From Rutidosis leptorrhynchoides (Eukaryota > Streptophyta > Magnoliopsida > Asterales > Asteraceae): a stretch of 64,000 nt of DNA. This document shows, one piece after another, positions 1 through 10,446 of this stretch. The stretch is taken from contig NC_092333.1 in the NCBI RefSeq assembly GCF_046630445.1, positions 105,903,001-105,967,000 of the forward strand. The letters run 5' to 3'. Position 1 is the stretch's first letter, and every line of letters begins with the position of its first letter. The notes below the pieces were generated by a model. That model was not told the DNA's origin and ran no database searches. It saw only the letters and a list, made by a program, of their open reading frames with translations. Position numbers and translations under genes: made by a program.

Positions 1-161
1 AATCACCGGTCAACTTGGGTGGTCAATTGTCTATATGAAACCTATTTCAATTAATCAAGTCTTAACAAGTTTGATTGCTTAACATATTGGAAACACTTAA
101 TCATGTAAATAACAATTTCATTTAATATATATATAAACGTGAAAAAGTTCGGGTCACTACA
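1..161 (-). mobile_element. LTR edge of an unnamed gypsy-type element, cut by window start
   Basis: Read on the minus strand, this piece begins at 161 with TGTAGTGACCCGAAC, a TG start followed by the GACCCG word typical of plant Ty3/gypsy LTRs. It runs off the window. It abuts the truncated left edge of the next element, so one of the two was cut at this junction. No partner LTR is visible, so this rests on the terminal motif alone. Confidence 0.45.
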
Positions 162-1789
162 ATTTGACCTCTATATGATACGTTTTGTAAACATTGCATT
201 CTTTTGAAAAGGTATACCATAAATGAATAATTAAATCCAAGGTTTTAGACATCTGATTATTTCTACATATAGACAATCATCGTAAATAATAGTTTACAAT
301 AATACTTCCGTTGACAATGCAGTCAAAATAAGATACATGGTGATGATTTGGTGAATGCAACGTTTCCTTGAAAAATATGTCATGTAAGACTCCATGCACA
401 TAGCTTGTCTAGCATATAAGCAAACAGCAGAAGACTTCTAGGAAACCTGAGAATAAACATGCTAACAAGTGTCAACACAAAGGTTGATGAGTTCATAGTT
501 TTAATGTTGCGCATAATCTGTATATAAAGGTGGATCACAAGATTTCAGTTGTTTCATCCAGAAACGTTTATCAAAATATTCTATGAAATTGAGCACCCTG
601 GTAACTAAACTTAACGTATATATAATTTATACCCTTTGTATAATCATCTTAATAATATACGCAAACCAACGTGTACGCTTCTCAAATAGCATACGTCCGT
701 TAAAAGGCTAGTGCTCTAGCTCGGACGGGGATATCAAGCTCTATGGATCCATATATAACTACTCGCGCCCACCAGTTCTTATAACTGGCAGTTACTAGTT
801 ACCAAAGCTAAGAGATTTTCAGTTTAAACTCAGTGTAGAATTTAGTATGTACTTGTATCCATTGTGTTTAAAATAAAGTGCATGTATTCTCAGCCCAAAA
901 ATATATATTGCAAAAGCAATTAAAAATGGAGCAAATGAAACTCACCTTAGCAGCATATAAAGTCGTTCACCAAAATATGACTGAAACTCGAATTACCAAA
1001 TAACCGTAGATCTCAACCTAGAGAACATATGTTGGTCAATAAATGTCTATCAAGCTAGGTCAGGTCATAGTGTATCACAATCCTAATGCTCGAGATCGAT
1101 ATACAAAAGTTATCCAAAGTCGTTTCAAAAAGTCAATTTTGACAATAGTTCAACAAAAAGAGACGTACCTTATATAAGGATTCATTTACTAGATTGGTAA
1201 TATTCAAAAATCCAATTAATCAATCTTACAAACAAGTTGTTTAAATATTAATTGCAGATTCAAAAGCAATTCCAATTAACGTCAATTATAATTCAGTTGA
1301 CCATATCTTTTGATTCGTTCATCGAAATTACGTGATTTCTAAATGAAAAGTTATTGATTTTTGCGCCAGCTTTCCAAAAACATGTATATCATATACCTTT
1401 TACCAATAATATATGTATTTAATTCGTGATTCATTATAAACTGTTTAACGACGAAATTTAGCATACAAGCATGTATAAATATATATACTCGAGCACTAGA
1501 CATGGATACACAATTAATATATAAAAGATAAGATATGAATGCTCACGTGTCAATATTGTGATTCAATATTGCAGGAAAGTACGTAGACGCAACAGAGATG
1601 ATAAACACTAGGTTTGACTTGCGAATATTACCCATGAACATTACCCATAACCTCCATAGCTATAACCCATACTTTCCTTTGCTCTATCCCGCTCGAAAAC
1701 CCATTTTGAAAGTGACACGCTCATAACCTCATCGTAGTATTTTATGTATAATACTAATTAATAATATTAATAATAATAAGATTAATAAT

Positions 1790-1798
1790 AATATTAAT

Positions 1799-1833
<35 letters not shown>

Positions 1834-1844
1834 TAATAATAATA

Positions 1845-1889
<45 letters not shown>
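1790..1889. repeat. (TAA)n followed by (TA)n microsatellite
   Basis: An (AAT/TAA) tract at about 1790-1846 passes directly into a (TA) tract at 1849-1889 inside the LTR. The long solo LTR at 58069-62462 also carries expanded TA and TAA tracts, so these are family features that vary in length. Confidence 0.9.
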
Positions 1890-1892
<3 letters not shown>

Positions 1893-1972
1893 ATAAAGCA
1901 GAGAGATATCACACCATGTAAAAATTCGAGCAGAAACTGGCCTTTTATAGCATGTTTCTGAATCCTGACTGC

Positions 1973-2018
1973 CATGCGATCGCATGGGTTTTATGCCTAT
2001 TTCTCATGCGATCGAATG
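1973..2018. repeat. Paired 14-bp palindromes (32-bp spacing), copy 1
   Basis: CATGCGATCGCATG at 1973-1986 is a perfect palindrome. A second copy at 2005-2018 has one change (CATGCGATCGAATG). Start-to-start distance is 32 bp, as in the two other LTRs of this family (7307-7352 and 61226-61271). Confidence 0.85.
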
Positions 2019-2544
2019 ACCCCAAAATCCAGCTCACAATTTTTTTTGTTTTGTTTGTCGACATATTTTTATAATATATATAATATATATATATATATAA
2101 TATATATAATTTATATTAATTAATTATATATTATATTATATTCACGTGCATAGTTGGCTTTTAATTTTTGGTCCGATGACTCGTACATTTATGCTCGACT
2201 AATGTCTCAGTTCCGGTTTCTCGAATGCATTTTCGTACGATTAGAAAACTGGTACTTTACGTTTCGTGTAATGTACCTTTATTAAAATATAATCTTAAAT
2301 TATCAATAAACTATATTACTCAAAGTATAACTTATACATTTGAGTAATTTGGTCATTTGCTTCTATAAATCAACTCCTCGTTATTTAATAATGTCAAAAC
2401 GTTTTATATCTAATTCAATTCTTTGCATTATCACATTCTAAAATATATATTTTTGTTTAGAAAAATATAAATTTGTATATAATATTTATTTATCAAACGG
2501 AACAATAAATGGGTGTTACTATTGTTTAAAAATAATTTCGAACC

Positions 2545-2545
<1 letters not shown>

Positions 2546-2600
<55 letters not shown>
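2546..2600. repeat. (TA)n microsatellite
   Basis: About 55 bp of TA repeats inside the LTR. The 5' LTR has only a short version at about 7877-7888. Confidence 0.9.
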
Positions 2601-2604
<4 letters not shown>

Positions 2605-3067
2605 ATATATAAATACTTTTTCTATACACGTTGCAAGTTATTTATATATCAAATACAGTTAAAAAGGAAAGATTTCTTAAATCAAGGTGAACCTCTCAAC
2701 AAAGACTTATCACCATACTTACGGGTTTTATAATTATTGAAATATCTACTAATCCAATCGTTGGTATTATCTTCTAATTCCGTAGATGAATATATTAAGC
2801 ATATATTGAGACAAATACGTTTAATGTAAAATATTATACATTTAATACTTTGTTAACATTTTCAAGTTATAATATATATATACATATATATATTCATATC
2901 CATTTATATATTCGTTCGTGAATCGTCGAGCATAGTCAAAAGGGTAATTGAATGTATGAACATAGTTCCAAAATTTTCGAGACTCAACATTACAAACTTT
3001 GCTTATCGTGTCAAAATCATATAAAGATTAAGTTTAAATTTGGTCGAAAATTTCCGGGTTGTCACAG

Positions 3068-3082
3068 TACCTACCCGTTAAA
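3068..3082 (-). other. Terminal 15-bp word next to the 3' LTR (PPT position)
   Basis: TACCTACCCGTTAAA lies immediately outside the 3' LTR, where the plus-strand primer of an LTR element belongs. On the minus strand it reads TTTAACGGGTAGGTA. The same 15 bp recur exactly at 5418-5432. Function as a primer is inferred from position; the purine run is short. Confidence 0.5.
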
Positions 3083-3419
3083 GAAATTTCGTCCTGAAAT
3101 TTGATTGGAATGGTCATGGCTGACAATAAGTATGTTTTCATGACGCATACGAGCTGAAAATTAGAGTTTTATCATCATCGAGTAATATAGACAAACAATT
3201 TGATTTTGTGAATAGTACGAGTGAAGCTATCACAAAAGAGTGAAATGAATAATTGTAGATTCGTCATATCTTTTGACGTAGATAGGATTGATTTCCAGAT
3301 TTCAAGGGATTTAGAGAAAATTTTCGTAATAAGATTTGATTCTTCGATAATTAAGGAAATTAGGATCTTCTTTGATTAAATGCGATAACCTGTTTTGATT
3401 GCTCTGTCGGATATGTCAC

Positions 3420-3426
3420 TATAAAT
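3420..3426 (+). promoter_or_regulatory. TATA box ahead of the antisense small ORF
   Basis: TATAAAT lies 83 bp upstream of the ATG at 3509. It is followed by a pyrimidine-rich, CA-containing leader that looks like a plant 5' untranslated region. The direction is opposite to that of the host retrotransposon. Promoter function is inferred from sequence and spacing only. Confidence 0.45.
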
Positions 3427-3508
3427 CCATTCTCTTCGTTTTCTTATTTCCACAACTCACACCCTCTATTCTTTCTCCTTTAATTCATATTTTGAATCAT
3501 TCGTCAAT

Positions 3509-3682
3509 ATGCTACATCCAGTTCTGATCCTTGATATACTCCTAACTTTCATATCTGTCATTCTTCTCTTTCATCTACCATCGGAGGATTTTATTTATTT
3601 TTATTATTACCTTGGGGTTATAGTAATTTTAATTCTCCCGTGCCTTTACGTGGTAATACGTATTGATATGCACGGTTTGTAA
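3509..3682 (+). CDS. Small antisense ORF, 57 codons, two hydrophobic segments
   Basis: The reading frame runs from ATG at 3509 to TAA at 3682. Residues about 4-21 (VLILDILLTFISVILLF) form one hydrophobic stretch and about 36-50 (GVIVILILPCLYVV) a second, separated by a loop with charged and aromatic residues. This predicts a small membrane protein with two spanning helices. It lies antisense between the missing pol position and the 3' LTR, a site where extra antisense ORFs have been described in plant Ty3/gypsy elements. A TATA box and pyrimidine-rich leader precede it. I do not recognise the protein family. A 57-codon ORF could occur by chance in AT-rich DNA, but the clean promoter arrangement and amphipathic pattern argue against noise. 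No function is assigned. Confidence 0.45.
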   Translation: MLHPVLILDILLTFISVILLFHLPSEDFIYFYYYLGVIVILILPCLYVVIRIDMHGL

Positions 3683-4320
3683 TTTATGTGTTGTTGTCGA
3701 GCTTTATACTTTCTTTTATATCCAAGAGTTCCATACTTTTGTCTCCTCTTCCCGACTTCAAGTTAAGTGAATAATGGTCCAGAATTCATAGGTATGGATT
3801 TTGAAATGAACATAGTTAATGTTCTCCGAAGGAAATTGTAATGGCGCGATTTTGATTTGTCAAATTACCAGAATATTCGGAAAAGACCGAATCATCAAGA
3901 AAATATTTTCTTGATATTCTTAGAGGTTAAATAGAATACATGAGTCGTGTAACATGCCACATGATGACGGTATGTTCTGTGAATCGCCATGTCCCATTTA
4001 GAAACTCAGCATGACTTACTGTAATATAATCACGTTGATCAAGTGTCATTATATTATACTAACTCATGCTTCAATTTCCAACACTACTTCAAAAACATTC
4101 ATATTTTAAACTTGAAGGTTTTAGAATTTAGAAACTAAAATAGTTTCTTTTATGATATAATACAGATGGTGCAAAGAGATAAATTATTTCAGATAAGAAT
4201 AATTATGGAAATATCTTCAGAAATATGGAGGATATTTATAATGAAAGATACGATGATATCTTAAAATTTCTAATATCAGAGGATGATGAAGAATATTGTC
4301 CGCAAGGGTTTAGAGTTAGG

Positions 4321-4550
4321 AGCAAGGTATTCGTTAATGACTTTAGCAGATACTGAATCATTTGGATTCTTTGATAGAAGGTTTAGTCTTTGTGATTTGT
4401 CCACAGCCTCCTTCATACTTTGCTCAATTCGTTTTCCAGATCCAAACCTTCTCTTTTTCTGAGCTTTGCCAACACACTATTCTTTATCATCAAACTTTTT
4501 ACTGTTAAGGTTGTTTACAGTTTTTGTTGCTTCATCAGTATCTTTCCAAA
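4321..4550 (-). pseudogene. Captured poly(A)-binding protein fragment (RRM3-RRM4 linker)
   Basis: Translated on the minus strand, this stretch gives KDTDEATKTVNNLNSKKF followed by DDKE, a stop codon, CVGKAQKK, then IEQSMKEAVDKSQ and DSVS. In plant cytoplasmic poly(A)-binding proteins the end of the third RNA-recognition motif and the linker to the fourth have the same order: EALNGKKFDDKEWYVGKAQKK, then a FEQ-MKEA-DK segment, then LNLYVKNL. The stop replaces the tryptophan of the EWYVGKAQ motif by one base (TGG to TAG), and the KNL motif has decayed. The fragment has no splice-site remnants that I can define and sits inside the LTR element, so it is a transduced, non-functional host sequence. 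Identification is from remembered family motifs; an alignment would settle it. Confidence 0.75.
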
Positions 4551-5417
4551 TTTCGAGAACTAGTTCGCAGTTTAGGGTGTTTTTCAGAAACTTCACATTC
4601 AAAGTACGTAAGTATAGGAGATAGATGTTATATGTACACATATAACTGTTGGAGTAGACATGCTGCGAGATTTCAAAAAACTGATTGCTGATTCCCAGTA
4701 ATTGGCAAGACAATTCTTGTTATAAGATGCAGATGAGTAAATGATGGGATTTCGATAAATATAATGATTTTTCAGAAAGTCAAAGATCAGTGAAGTTGTT
4801 GGTAAGTTTATTTGTGGTGGAACATAAATGGTTCCCCGGTAATGATGGCGAAAGGGGCAACATATATATCAAGGTTATAATGAGGTTGTTTCGACTGAAG
4901 AATCGAAGTTGACTTGCTGGAGTTGTGACAAAACTGACTACTTTGTAAAAGGATTGCAAAGTTATTTTAGCTAATAAATGCCAAAGGGTCTAACACAGAT
5001 ACGTGTTAAACTATGACTTTGGTTTCAAGAGTTTTTCAGGTACATAACTGTAGGTAACATGTGGTTGGATCATCATCTCGATTGTTCATTATTTGAAGTG
5101 TCTTCAGGAATTTCGAAGGGTTTGAACACCGATCGTAATCGTTAATATACATATGATGTTCTAGCACAGTTTTGAAATCAAAATACAGCTTTGAAAGATG
5201 TAGAAATCTAAGAGTGATGATATCGGTTATATCTCGCCTTGGATTCTGATATGTTAAAATCAGAATACGTAACTGAATTTGAATGAGTATGGTTGTTTTG
5301 ATTTCTATGAAAGATTATATCTCGTTGTGAAAGTAGTGAGTATAGTTGATGATTTGTTGAATCAGAATTAAAGAATGTAACATATTAATTATGAATTTAT
5401 ATATATCTTTCGGGTAT

Positions 5418-5432
5418 TACCTACCCGTTAAA
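5418..5432 (-). other. Internal exact copy of the 15-bp LTR-adjacent word
   Basis: TACCTACCCGTTAAA is repeated here exactly as at 3068-3082. The two copies bracket 2.34 kb holding the PABP fragment and the antisense ORF. It could be a second plus-strand primer site or the scar of a duplication. Confidence 0.5.
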
Positions 5433-5647
5433 ATATTCTCCCATTAACAGTTTGTACAAAAGAATTTTTAATTACAATCTTTATGAAAATATACCTACAT
5501 ATATATTTTCTTTAGATGTAATCATGGATTTAACAATATTAATCTCATCTGGTTTTTGATTAGGGCTAGAATATATAATCTTTAAAACTTTAGATATTAT
5601 ATAATAGCCGTAGAATATTTCTTCAATGAAATTATGAATCAATACTT

Positions 5648-6240
5648 CATCGATTATTGTTGTTGGTACTCCTTGGTATCTATGGTGCGTATGAGATTGA
5701 TGTTCGAGGTACATGTTGTGATGTTGAGGCTTGCGGTGCGGATATTGTTGGTGGTGATAATGGTACTGTTGGTGTTGTTGTCGGTGGTACTGTTGATGCC
5801 GGTGGTGATGCTGCTGGTGATGGTAACCTTTGCACCATATTCTCCAAAGCCACTACCCGAGCGCGAAGCTCGTTGACTTCTTCTACTATACCAGGATGAT
5901 TGGCGGTTCGGACGAGTGGATGAAAAAGATCCAGAATTTGAGATAGTATATTATCGTGACGAGATACTCTGGAAATGAGAGAGAAAGTGGTGTCTCGAAC
6001 AGGTTCGCCGGTAAGTGCTTCAGGTTCTTCGCCAAGAGGGCAATGTGGTGGATGGAAGGGATCGCCTTCTTCTAGTCTCCAATGATTAAGTAAGCTACGA
6101 ACTCATCCCCAATTTATCCAGAATAGATGATGGCTGATTGGTTGATTCATTCCGGTTACACTGTATTCGGAGTTCAGGTGAATATCCATATCAGAATAGC
6201 TGTCGGCGTTTAAGGAATTTGAACTAGATACGGGATCCAT
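5648..6240 (-). pseudogene. Family-specific ORF1 (gag-like position, no known domain)
   Basis: The frame starts at ATG 6240 with MDPVSSSNSLNADSYSDMDI and runs to a TGA at 5648, with one internal TGA after about 45 codons (WINWG-stop). The N-terminus is Ser/Asp-rich. A middle part (VEEVNELRARVVALENMV) has the heptad look of a coiled coil, followed by a Pro/Ser/Thr-rich tail. There is no zinc knuckle and no capsid motif that I recognise. The same start and leader recur in the element at 19562-22716 (MDSASSSNSSDSDSYADMDF), which shows this is the true start and a conserved ORF of the family. It occupies the gag position after the leader and primer site. A structural or RNA-binding role is only a guess. 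Confidence 0.6.
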
Positions 6241-6611
6241 CTTGTATAATTAGGGAGATGATTTTTGATATGAATTAGATTATAGAATTTAGTTTGGTAT
6301 TCTTCAATACATAATTTACATATGTATATATAATACCAAATTCCATAAATCACGGAGAAATTTTCGGAAGATGTCAGGAAAAGTTTACAGTAACAGATAC
6401 GCTAAGATATGAATTTTTGTCTATACACTATTTATGCAATAAATGCAGGAAAATGTGTCTAGACTTAAGAATGATAAGCATTTAATTTTCGACAAGAAAT
6501 GATAAGTAAAACTTTTAACATGCAGACACGGTCGAAGTCCAGACTTACTAATGTATCCTAACCACTATCAGTTAGACACACTCATGCAAGACCTGGTTCG
6601 CTAAGACCAAC

Positions 6612-6623
6612 GCTCTGATACCA
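6612..6623 (-). other. Primer-binding site, tRNA-Met type
   Basis: On the minus strand TGGTATCAGAGC lies two bases after the CA end of the 5' LTR. It matches the 3' end of plant initiator tRNA-Met, the usual primer of plant LTR elements. It fixes the strand of the whole element. Confidence 0.85.
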
Positions 6624-6625
6624 AC

Positions 6626-8357
6626 TGTGACGATCGATCCAAATCCATATGGACGAACACGTCATTCATTGATTTCATTGCGAGGTATTTGACCTCTATA
6701 TGATACGTTTTGTAAACATTGCATTCTTTTGAAAAGGTATACCATAAATGAATAATTAAATCCAAGGTTTTCGACATCTGATGATTTCTACATATAGACA
6801 ATCATCGTAAATAATAGTTTATAATAATACTTCCGTTGACAATGCAGTCAAAATAAGATACATGGTGATGATTTGGTGAATGCAACGTTTCCTTGAAAAA
6901 TATGTCATGTAAGACTCCATGCACATAGCTTGTCTAACATATAAGCAAACAGCGGAAGACTTCTAGGAAACCTGAGAATAAACATGCTAACAAGTGTCAA
7001 CACAAAGGTTGGTGAGTTCATAGTTTTAATGTTGCGCATAATCTGTATATAAAGGTGGATCACAAGATTTCAGTTGTTTCATCCAGAAACGTTTATCAAA
7101 ATATTCTATGAAATTGAGCACCCTGGTAACTAAACTTAACGTATATATAATTTATACCCTTTGTATAATCATCTTAATAATATACGCAAACCAACGTGTA
7201 CGCTTCTCAAATAGCATACGTCCGTTAAAAAGCGGAGAGATATCGCACCATGTAAAAATTCGAGCAGAAACTGGCCTTTTATAGCATGTTTCTGAATCCT
7301 GACTGCCATGCGATCGCATGGGTTTTATGCCTATTTCTCATGCGATCGCATGACCCCAAAATCTAGCTCACAATTTTTTTTTGTTTTGTTTGTCGACATA
7401 TTTTTATAATATATATATATAATATATATAATTTATATAATTTATATTAATTAATTATATATTATATTATATTCACGTGCATAGTTGACTTTTAATTTTT
7501 GGTCCGATGACTCGTACATTTACGCTCGACTAATGTCTCAGTTCCGGTTTCTCGAATGCATTTTCGTACGATTAGAAAACTGGTACTTTACATTTCGTGT
7601 AATGTACCTTTATCAAAATATAATCTTAAATTATCAATAAACTATATTACTCAAAGTATAACTTATACATTTGAGTAATTTGGTCATTTGCTTCTATAAA
7701 TCAACTCCTCGTTATTTAATAATGTCAAAACGTTTTATATCTAATTCAATTCTTTGCATTATCACATTCTAAAATATATATTTTCTTTTAGAAAAATATA
7801 AATTTGTATATAATATTTATTTATCAAACGGAACAATAAATGGGTGTTACTATTGTTTAAAAATAATTTCGAACCATAATATATATATACAATATATATA
7901 AATACTTTTTCTATACACGTTGCAAGTTATTTATATATCAAATACAGTTAAAAAGGAAAGATTTCTTAAATCAAGGTGAACCTCTCAACAAAGACTTATC
8001 ACCATACTTACGGGTTTTATAATTGTTGAAATATCTACTAATCCAATCGTTGGTATTATCTTCTAATTTCGTAGATGAATATATTAAGCATATATTGAGA
8101 CAAATACGTTTAATGTAAAATATTATACATTTAATACTTTGTTAACATTTTCAAGTTATAATATATATATACATATATATATATTCATATCCATTTATAT
8201 ATTCGTTCGTGAATCGTCGAGCATAGTCAAAAGGGTAATTGAATGTATGAACATAGTTCCAAAATTTTCGAGACTCAACATTACAAACTTTGCTTATCGT
8301 GTCAAAATCATATAAAGATTAAGTTTAAATTTGGTCAAAAATTTCCGGGTTGTCACA
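6626..8357 (-). repeat. 5' LTR, internally deleted (about 1.7 kb)
   Basis: The ends are TGTGACGATCG on the left and GGGTTGTCACA on the right as read on plus, that is TG...CA on minus. Relative to the 3' LTR, about 1.19 kb is missing between about 7230 and 7231, with AAAAG-type microhomology at the join (TTAAAAAGCGGAG against TATAAAGCAGAG). The rest aligns closely, with scattered substitutions and shorter TA tracts. Confidence 0.85.
7307..7352. repeat. Paired 14-bp palindromes (32-bp spacing), copy 2
   Basis: Two perfect CATGCGATCGCATG palindromes at 7307-7320 and 7339-7352, 32 bp apart start to start, in the 5' LTR. Confidence 0.9.
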
Positions 8358-9488
8358 CTACTGCATGACATTACTATCTACTACAGTTTTGTGTACTGCA
8401 ATAGACTACCTAGGTTATTGTTGATGTTGTTTCTTGCTACATGTCTGCTATTCGCTGTACCGACTTGGAAAATTTATCTTTCCTAGTTCAGATGTTTTTC
8501 TAAACCCTTTCCCACTCGTCTAACCCTAAGAACTGATAATGTAATCCACCTGTTACTACCGTTCTACCGTTTCAGAGATCGAAACATTACTTCACGCAAT
8601 CTAGGAAGAGTACCCCTCGGATTACACGCCCACTAAAGTTGATCCATGAAGGAGGAGATATGTGAGGACTTGTCGGAGTAACCGCACCTCGCCCCACCCC
8701 CGAGCTCACCCTAATTAGCCACGTATAACGTATGAACATTAGAAGGTTGTTCAGTTTCCGCAAGTTGACCCGTATCATGTAAGCTTTCATGACCGTCACT
8801 TATCTCTTTCATCCTTCACCACTACTCAACGATCTAACGACACTTCTGGACTTAGGTCCCTAACACTCTTAGGCATTGGAGAAGTCGGGAAGGCATCTCC
8901 TTTCACAAGGTTAGAGTGTCTTCTACTGATGCTCAGCCATACCTAAAGACTTGGGAGTCACCTCAAGACATATCGTATTACTACTTGCTACACGTACAAC
9001 TCGACACGAGACCCAGATTGAATTTCTCAATAAGGAACCTAACGACATTACCTGAACCCGAACATTTTGAAGAAAATTTCGGGACATTTAGGCATTGATG
9101 CATGACCTATGGAACCTACGCACCCACACCGAGAAGCTGTGAGATTAATTATATAGATTTTCTTTTGAGATAGCATAGATAAAGCACCATTAGATGAAAT
9201 TGAGTAGAACTTGAAGTGATCACGTTACATTGACCATATGGAGTGATATTGGAATGAACGTACGATTTAGTACAATATAATGACACCCGGCCAGCGTGAT
9301 TATATTGAAGTAAATCATGCAAAAGTTCCAATGTTACTACATAAGGAATATGAAGTGATTCAAATAAAATTTTGGTAGGAACCACTTGAGTATACGCATT
9401 ATGGTCTGTTAGATGTAGGGAAAGAATAACCACGTAGCCCAGATACTGTACAAGAAGGGCCTTGATTGCAGAATTGATAACTCAAAAA
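8358..9488. other. No recognised gene
   Basis: The stretch has several short open frames on both strands but no motif that I can name. Its right end runs into the gypsy remnant on the plus strand, so part of it may be the decayed gag or leader of that element. A 60-codon frame at 8916-9098 is not recognisable. Confidence 0.3.
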
Positions 9489-10445
9489 TTTGTTATAGAT
9501 ATAGACACCCTGGACACTTAAGGAAAAAGTTCTCAAATAGGAAAAACTTTGGACTTACTTGCGGTAGAGCAATCGTTATCTCAGCTATGGAGACTCGCAT
9601 GGATCCTGATTTTAGTTAGGGTACGTTTCGTCACAATGTTTTATTGTTTCGAAGTTGTTTAATACTAGAGCGATAGAAACCTTATATCTAAGAACCTTAG
9701 TGTTATGACTAATAAGCCATTAACAACCATGAGAGTTAAGTATTCTATAGGACAAGCTAATGGTAAGCTGACAGAGATAGAGGAATAATTTAAGGTAGTA
9801 CCTTAAAATTAACAGGTGGGTCATTTGGAGATGACCTCATGTCAACAAAACTTGGAAGTTTTAAAGTAGTAATTGGAAAGGATTAGTTACCTACGCACAA
9901 GCATATGTTATTTGAGAAGATTGATAGAATTTTTCACGATAGTATAATAAGGTTTGGTTGGAGTGAACCTTAAGATTAACCTAACACCCATCAATTTGGA
10001 AAGCTTGATGTAATAGTTGGAATGGACTTTAGGATTAACCTAATACTCATCAAGTTAGGAAGCTTTGATATAATAGTTGGAATGGACTGGCTTTCAAGGA
10101 TGAAAGCGAAAGTTATTTATAGTGAGAAGATTATTCGTATACCTCGTGAGAATGGTGAGCCATTAATAGTTTACGGGGAGAGAAGTAGCCCGAAGCTGAA
10201 CACCAAAAGCCATATGGGTTACTTCAACAACCCGAAACCCCACAATGGAAATGGGAAGGAATAACAATGGATTTCGTCACGAAGCTACCGAAAACGGTAG
10301 ACGGTTATGACACTATCTGGGTTATTATTGACCGTCTCACCAAAACTGCTCACTTTCTAACCATGAAAGAAACCGATACAATGGACAAACTTGCACAACG
10401 ATACAGGAGATTGTATCCCGTCACTTCAGCAATTCAAATTCTATA
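9489..10445 (+). pseudogene. Decayed Ty3/gypsy remnant: zinc knuckle, protease, integrase core
   Basis: A degenerate zinc knuckle (CYRYRHPGHLRKKF) is seen near 9491-9535. Protease-like text follows (GTFRHNVLLF, then YSIGQANGKLTEIEE) and ends in IIVGMDWLSRMKA near 10070-10110, the GMDWL motif that follows plant gypsy proteases. Immediately after, in another frame, comes integrase sequence ([19 protein letters not shown] near 10264-10324, then [12 protein letters not shown]). Reverse transcriptase and RNase H, normally about 2 kb between these parts, are absent, so an internal deletion joined protease to integrase near 10190. Multiple stops and shifts are present. No LTRs can be assigned. Confidence 0.75.
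9970..10087 (+). repeat. 60-bp tandem duplication in the protease remnant
   Basis: Two diverged copies (about 9970-10027 and 10028-10087) each end in AATAGTTGGAATGGAC, which encodes IVGMD. The motif that follows the protease is therefore present twice in a row. Confidence 0.75.
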
Positions 10446-10446
10446 T

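Larger units (their letters stand above)
162..3066 (-). repeat. 3' LTR (about 2.9 kb)
   Basis: The right end reads GGTTGTCACA, so on the minus strand the LTR starts TGTGACAACCCGG. The left end breaks off at 162, where the right-hand copy continues for about 60 bp to its CA terminus. It contains about 1.19 kb (707-1896), including (TAA)n and (TA)n tracts, that is missing from the 5' LTR. Confidence 0.85.
162..8357 (-). mobile_element. Non-autonomous LTR retrotransposon (long LTRs, no pol)
   Basis: Two direct copies of a long repeat (162-3066 and 6626-8357) flank a 3.56-kb internal region. A tRNA-Met-type primer site lies next to the right copy, which fixes the orientation as minus. No reverse transcriptase, RNase H, integrase or zinc-knuckle motif is visible in the internal region on either strand. 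In transcription order it holds a leader, a family ORF1, AT-rich DNA, a poly(A)-binding-protein fragment and a small antisense ORF next to the 3' LTR. The left LTR lacks its last roughly 60 bp, so no target duplication can be seen. It presumably relies on an autonomous gypsy partner (inference). Related copies are a solo LTR at 58069-62462 and, more distantly, the element at 19562-22716. Confidence 0.8.

Noticed and set aside
5634..5899. Two overlapping plus-strand frames of 80 codons
   Set aside because: They are antisense to the Pro/Ser-rich tail of ORF1.
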